From assembly GCF_039655875.1 (NCBI RefSeq), contig NZ_JBBYXK010000002.1, positions 930,001 to 994,000 of the forward strand: a DNA stretch of 64,000 nt. The letters run 5' to 3'. A program made the translations under genes and the position numbers. Below are positions 61,073 to 64,000 of the stretch, one piece after another. Numbering within the stretch: position 1 is the stretch's first letter; each line of letters opens with the position of its first letter. Source of the DNA: Emcibacter sp. SYSU 3D8. Lineage in GTDB: Bacteria; Pseudomonadota; Alphaproteobacteria; SMXS01. Under the pieces are notes generated by a model. The model had not been told where the DNA came from. It saw only the letters and a list, made by a program, of their open reading frames with translations, and made no database searches.

Positions 61073-61717
61073 ATGAGCCTGGATGAACAACTGGAATCGA
61101 TACGCGCCCGCGCGGCCTCGCTGCCCGAGGAGCGGCGCGCCATCATGGCGGCGGCAACCCGCGAGCTGATCGCGTCGGGCATCGCCGACAGCGCGCTCAA
61201 GGTGGGCGATACCGTGCCCGATTTCGAGCTGCCCAATCACCGGGGCGCTACCGTGAAATTTGCCGACCTGGTCGCGCAGGGGCCGGTGGTGATCAGCTTC
61301 TACCGGGGCGGCTGGTGCCCTTATTGCAACCTGGAAATGCGCGCCCTGCAGGAAAAGCTGCCCGAGATCACCGATCTGGGCGCCCGCCTTGTCGCCGTCT
61401 CGCCGGAATTGCCGGACACCGCCATGAGCACGGCCGAGAAGAACGCGATCAGCTTCGACGTGCTCAGCGACACCGGCAACAAGGTGGCGGCGGCTTTCGG
61501 CCTGGTATTCACGCTGACGCCGGCGCTGCAGGACCTCTACCGGTCGTTCGGGCTCGACCTGGCGCAGTTCAACGGCGACGACAGCATGACACTGCCGATA
61601 CCCGCCACCTATGTGGTCGATGCCGACCGCCGGGTGCTCCACGCCTTCGTCGATCCCGACTATACCAGGCGGCTTGAGCCGGACGCCGTCGTGGGCGCGC
61701 TGCGGTCGCCCTCATGA
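61073..61717 (+). CDS. AhpC/TSA-type peroxiredoxin-like protein
   Basis: A 214-residue thioredoxin-fold protein. It has VGDTVPDFELPNHRG and SFYRGGWCPYCNLEMRAL, a Cys82-Pro-Tyr-Cys85 pair in place of the single peroxidatic Cys, which is typical of the peroxiredoxin-like family. The last 4 bp overlap the DsbA-like gene (ATGA). It probably acts in thiol or peroxide metabolism. Confidence 0.92.
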   Translation: MSLDEQLESIRARAASLPEERRAIMAAATRELIASGIADSALKVGDTVPDFELPNHRGATVKFADLVAQGPVVISFYRGGWCPYCNLEMRALQEKLPEITDLGARLVAVSPELPDTAMSTAEKNAISFDVLSDTGNKVAAAFGLVFTLTPALQDLYRSFGLDLAQFNGDDSMTLPIPATYVVDADRRVLHAFVDPDYTRRLEPDAVVGALRSPS

Positions 61718-62364
61718 CCCTGTCGGTGGATGTCCACTGGTCGTTCCGCAGCCCGTATTCCTATCTGGCGACACGCCGCCTTGCCGAGCTGCGGCAACGC
61801 TACGACCTGGAGATCGTGTTCCGGCCGGTCTATCCGCTCGCGGTGCGCAAGGCGGACTTCTTCACCAGCGTCAATCCGGCCTGGGTGAAATACGTCCAGC
61901 GCGATGCGCCGAGGCTGGCCGAATTTCTGGGTCTGCCGTTTCGCTGGCCCAAGCCCGACCCCATCGTGCAGGACATGGCGACGCTGAAGATCGCCGAGGG
62001 CCAGCCCTATATCCGCCGCCTGACCCGCATGGGCCAGGCGGCCGCAGACAGCGGCCGCGGCATCGAGTTCGCCTATGAAGTTTCGGCGCTACTGTGGGGC
62101 GGCACGCGAGGCTGGAACGAGGGCGATCACCTGCGGGACGCGGTCCTGCGCGCCGGACTGGCGATCGAGGAACTGGACGCGGCGATCGATGCCGACCCCG
62201 AGGGCTACGATACGCGAATCGCCGCCAACCAGAATGCGCTCGAGGCGGCCGGGCACTGGGGCGTGCCGACCATGGTGTTCGAGGGCGAGCCGTTCTTCGG
62301 ACAGGACAGGATTGATCTTCTGGTCTGGCGGCTGAAGCAGCGCGGCCTCGCCGTCCGCAACTGA
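61714..62364 (+). CDS. 2-hydroxychromene-2-carboxylate isomerase-like (DsbA/kappa GST fold) protein
   Basis: A 216-residue DsbA-like protein of the HCCA isomerase/kappa-GST family. It has WSFRSPYSYLATRRLAEL in place of CxxC, KADFFTSVNPAWVKYVQRDAPRLAEFLG, and WGVPTMVFEGEPFFGQDRIDLL. It uses glutathione in aromatic degradation in known cases. It is coupled to the peroxiredoxin gene by a 4-bp overlap. The natural substrate is unknown. Confidence 0.9.
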   Translation: MTLSVDVHWSFRSPYSYLATRRLAELRQRYDLEIVFRPVYPLAVRKADFFTSVNPAWVKYVQRDAPRLAEFLGLPFRWPKPDPIVQDMATLKIAEGQPYIRRLTRMGQAAADSGRGIEFAYEVSALLWGGTRGWNEGDHLRDAVLRAGLAIEELDAAIDADPEGYDTRIAANQNALEAAGHWGVPTMVFEGEPFFGQDRIDLLVWRLKQRGLAVRN

Positions 62365-62408
62365 GGCTCAGGTCGACGGCTGCATATCTGTTGGCTGTCG
62401 GCGTCCGG

Positions 62409-63374
62409 TCAGGAAAGCAGCGTCGCAAGGCGGTCTGTAGCCGCGACCATGGCCTCGTTCATGCCGGGACTCCGCGTGTCATGACCGGCTCCGCCAATGA
62501 CCACCAGTTCACTGCCGGGCCACTTTCCGGCAAGGCGCCGTGCTGTGATCAGCGGACTGCCTATATCCATCAGGCCGTGGATCATGATGCCCGGTATGTT
62601 TGCGAGGGTGCTGGCTCCTCGCAACAGCACGCCGTCCTCAAGCCAGGCGGCATGCAGCCAGTAATGGGTCACCAGCCGCGCAAAGCCGAGCCGAAAGACC
62701 GGGCTGTCGTACCGGGGATGTGGCTCAAGGTCGGTGGCCGCCGCAAGCACGGCCTGCTCCCAGTCGCACCAGTCCCGCGCTGCCTTGTCGCAGGTTGCCG
62801 GATCCTGATCCACCAACAGCCGATGATAGTCCGCGATGACGTGGCCGGTGCGTTCCTGTGGGGGAATACCCTCCTGGAATCGCCTCCATGCGTCAGGGAT
62901 GAACCTGCCGACGCCTTGCGTGATCCGGTCGATTTCCGTTTGTGTCGTGGTGGTGACGCTACACAATATGAGAGCGCGAACGCGGGCAGGGTGCGTTTGG
63001 GCATAGGCCAGCGCCAGGGTTGATCCCCACGATCCGCCCCATACCAGCCAGCGTGCCACACCCAGGTGATTCCGAAGCGTCTCCATATCTGCAATCAGGT
63101 GGTCGGTCGTGTTGACCGACAGGTCGGCTTCGGATGCGCTGGCATGGGGGCGGCTTCGGCCACTGCCCCGCTGATCGAACAGGATGATCCTGTAGGCGTG
63201 CGGATCGAATATTCGACGCATGCCGGGGGTACATCCGGATCCGGGACCGCCATGCAGCATCACGGCGGGCCGACCCGACGGGTTGCCGCACGACTCCCAG
63301 TAGATTGACTGACCGTCGCCCACATCGAGCATGCCGCGGGCGTGGGGCTCGATGTCGGGATAGAGGGCCGTCAT
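62409..63374 (-). CDS. pip: Prolyl aminopeptidase (proline iminopeptidase)
   Basis: A 321-residue alpha/beta-hydrolase that removes N-terminal proline. It has HGGPGSGCTP, the nucleophile in VWGGSWGSTLALAYAQ, the late Asp region IHGLMDIGSPL and His in GGAGHDTRSP. ATG 63374 overlaps the upstream membrane protein by 4 bp (ATGA), so the pair is coupled. Confidence 0.95.
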   Translation of the reverse strand: MTALYPDIEPHARGMLDVGDGQSIYWESCGNPSGRPAVMLHGGPGSGCTPGMRRIFDPHAYRIILFDQRGSGRSRPHASASEADLSVNTTDHLIADMETLRNHLGVARWLVWGGSWGSTLALAYAQTHPARVRALILCSVTTTTQTEIDRITQGVGRFIPDAWRRFQEGIPPQERTGHVIADYHRLLVDQDPATCDKAARDWCDWEQAVLAAATDLEPHPRYDSPVFRLGFARLVTHYWLHAAWLEDGVLLRGASTLANIPGIMIHGLMDIGSPLITARRLAGKWPGSELVVIGGAGHDTRSPGMNEAMVAATDRLATLLS

Positions 63375-63991
63375 AGTCCGCCTGCGTGGTTCGGTTTCTC
63401 GATGCGGGTGAAATAGCCGGCCAGGTTCGATAGGGCGAATGCCGCGATCGACAGGATCAGGAACGGATTCAGCGTCGCCGCCGCCAGCACCCAGCTGGCG
63501 ATGGTGGCCAGGGTCAGCACCATGGGCGCGGCGGTGGTCAGGATGTCGGCAGCCCTTTGGCCCCGCACCAGGTCGGCGGCGGCGAAACACCCGCAGCCGA
63601 TAATGATGCAGCCGCCCAGCGCCAGTTGCGAGGCGCCTGCCCAGCCCGCCTGATCGCCGCGCCACGCCGCGTCGAGCAGCAGGCCGGCACCGTTCAGCGC
63701 CAGCATGGCGAAGCTGACGCCGATGGGCTTGACCCGCGCCCACTTCCTCAGCGCGTCGGGCAGGCCGGCCAGCAGGCGCTGGGCGCGGCCGCGCAGCGCC
63801 AGCACGATGACCGACAACCGTCCCTTTTCACCGGCGATATGGCGCGCCTGATCGTCGCCATAGGCCAGCAGGATGGTGTGGGCAAGGATGGTGAACAGGG
63901 CGCCGGCCAGCTTGGGCAGGCTTACCGCCTGTTCCGCATCGAAGGCGAAGCCCACATAGCACAGATCGCCGACGATATTGCACAGGGCCAT
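63371..63991 (-). CDS. Polytopic hypothetical membrane protein, start possibly beyond the window
   Basis: A 206-residue protein with about six hydrophobic segments: MALCNIVGDLCYVGFAF, ALFTILAHTILLAYG, SFAMLALNGAGLLLDAAW, LALGGCIIIGCGCFAAADL, ILTTAAPMVLTLATIASWVLAAA and FLILSIAAFALSNLAGYF. The frame stays open to the right edge, so the true start may be upstream of the window. No family recognised. Confidence 0.7.
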   Translation of the reverse strand: MALCNIVGDLCYVGFAFDAEQAVSLPKLAGALFTILAHTILLAYGDDQARHIAGEKGRLSVIVLALRGRAQRLLAGLPDALRKWARVKPIGVSFAMLALNGAGLLLDAAWRGDQAGWAGASQLALGGCIIIGCGCFAAADLVRGQRAADILTTAAPMVLTLATIASWVLAAATLNPFLILSIAAFALSNLAGYFTRIEKPNHAGGL

Positions 63992-64000
63992 CGTCGAGAA

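Overview
The window is a gene-dense stretch of a GC-rich chromosome. I read it as an alphaproteobacterium, possibly Rhodospirillales-like; the order is an inference. The evidence is the rpmH-rnpA-yidD-yidC-engB-argB gene order, a direct-repeat LexA box of the alphaproteobacterial type (GTTC-N7-GTTC), an Irr/ICE-like palindrome, and the choice of gene families (PepSY-TM/TonB receptor pair, YozE-like and OsmC proteins, many oxidoreductases). I see no insertion sequence, phage, integrase, CRISPR array or rRNA. No gene-free stretch exceeds about 300 bp; the largest are 3527-3818, 54456-54715 and 49902-50128.

Layout. 1-3526: the end of a SirB1-type protein and a large orphan PAS/GAF hybrid histidine kinase. 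3771-5956: a phosphate module in which a Nudix hydrolase is fused in frame to a DUF47/PhoU-like protein, with a one-base overlap to a Pit phosphate transporter. 6000-9313: an iron-acquisition pair (TonB receptor and PepSY-TM protein). 9329-12990: an HxlR-family regulator with a divergent DUF1428/VOC operon and a zinc alcohol dehydrogenase, probably for electrophile or aldehyde handling. 13060-18763: a YihY/BrkB membrane protein and an RND efflux pump with its adaptor. 18827-19806: a zincin-like protein and a Kazal-domain lipoprotein.

19813-25759 is a complete ligase-associated DNA-damage cluster (ATP-dependent ligase, MBL exonuclease, Lhr-type DEXH helicase, PdeM phosphoesterase), split into two divergent arms around a LexA-type operator. 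25829-27137 holds a lone polysaccharide pyruvyl transferase and a DUF2061 membrane protein whose promoter carries both a Fur-like and an Irr-like palindrome.

27138-49901 is an accessory, catabolic-looking region. It contains a P450, three OsmC proteins, an LLM oxidoreductase, a SnoaL-like protein, an arylamine N-acetyltransferase, SDRs, an aldehyde dehydrogenase, an amidohydrolase that lacks the usual metal motifs, an MDR reductase, a Rieske oxygenase, a PQQ-type sugar dehydrogenase and a nitroreductase. CorA- and MscS-type channels and a GT39-like enzyme are interspersed. The genes lie in short, frequently alternating transcription units, so they do not form one obvious pathway.

50129-54523 is the housekeeping block: tRNA-Arg(CCG), argB, engB, yidC, yidD, rnpA and rpmH, tightly coupled and read from a near-consensus promoter. 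54716-63991 holds a second sensor kinase, an orphan ParA ATPase, gamma-glutamyltransferase, an S58 peptidase, a coiled-coil lipoprotein, tRNA-Arg(ACG), a peroxiredoxin/DsbA-like isomerase pair, a prolyl aminopeptidase and a polytopic membrane protein that may run off the window edge.
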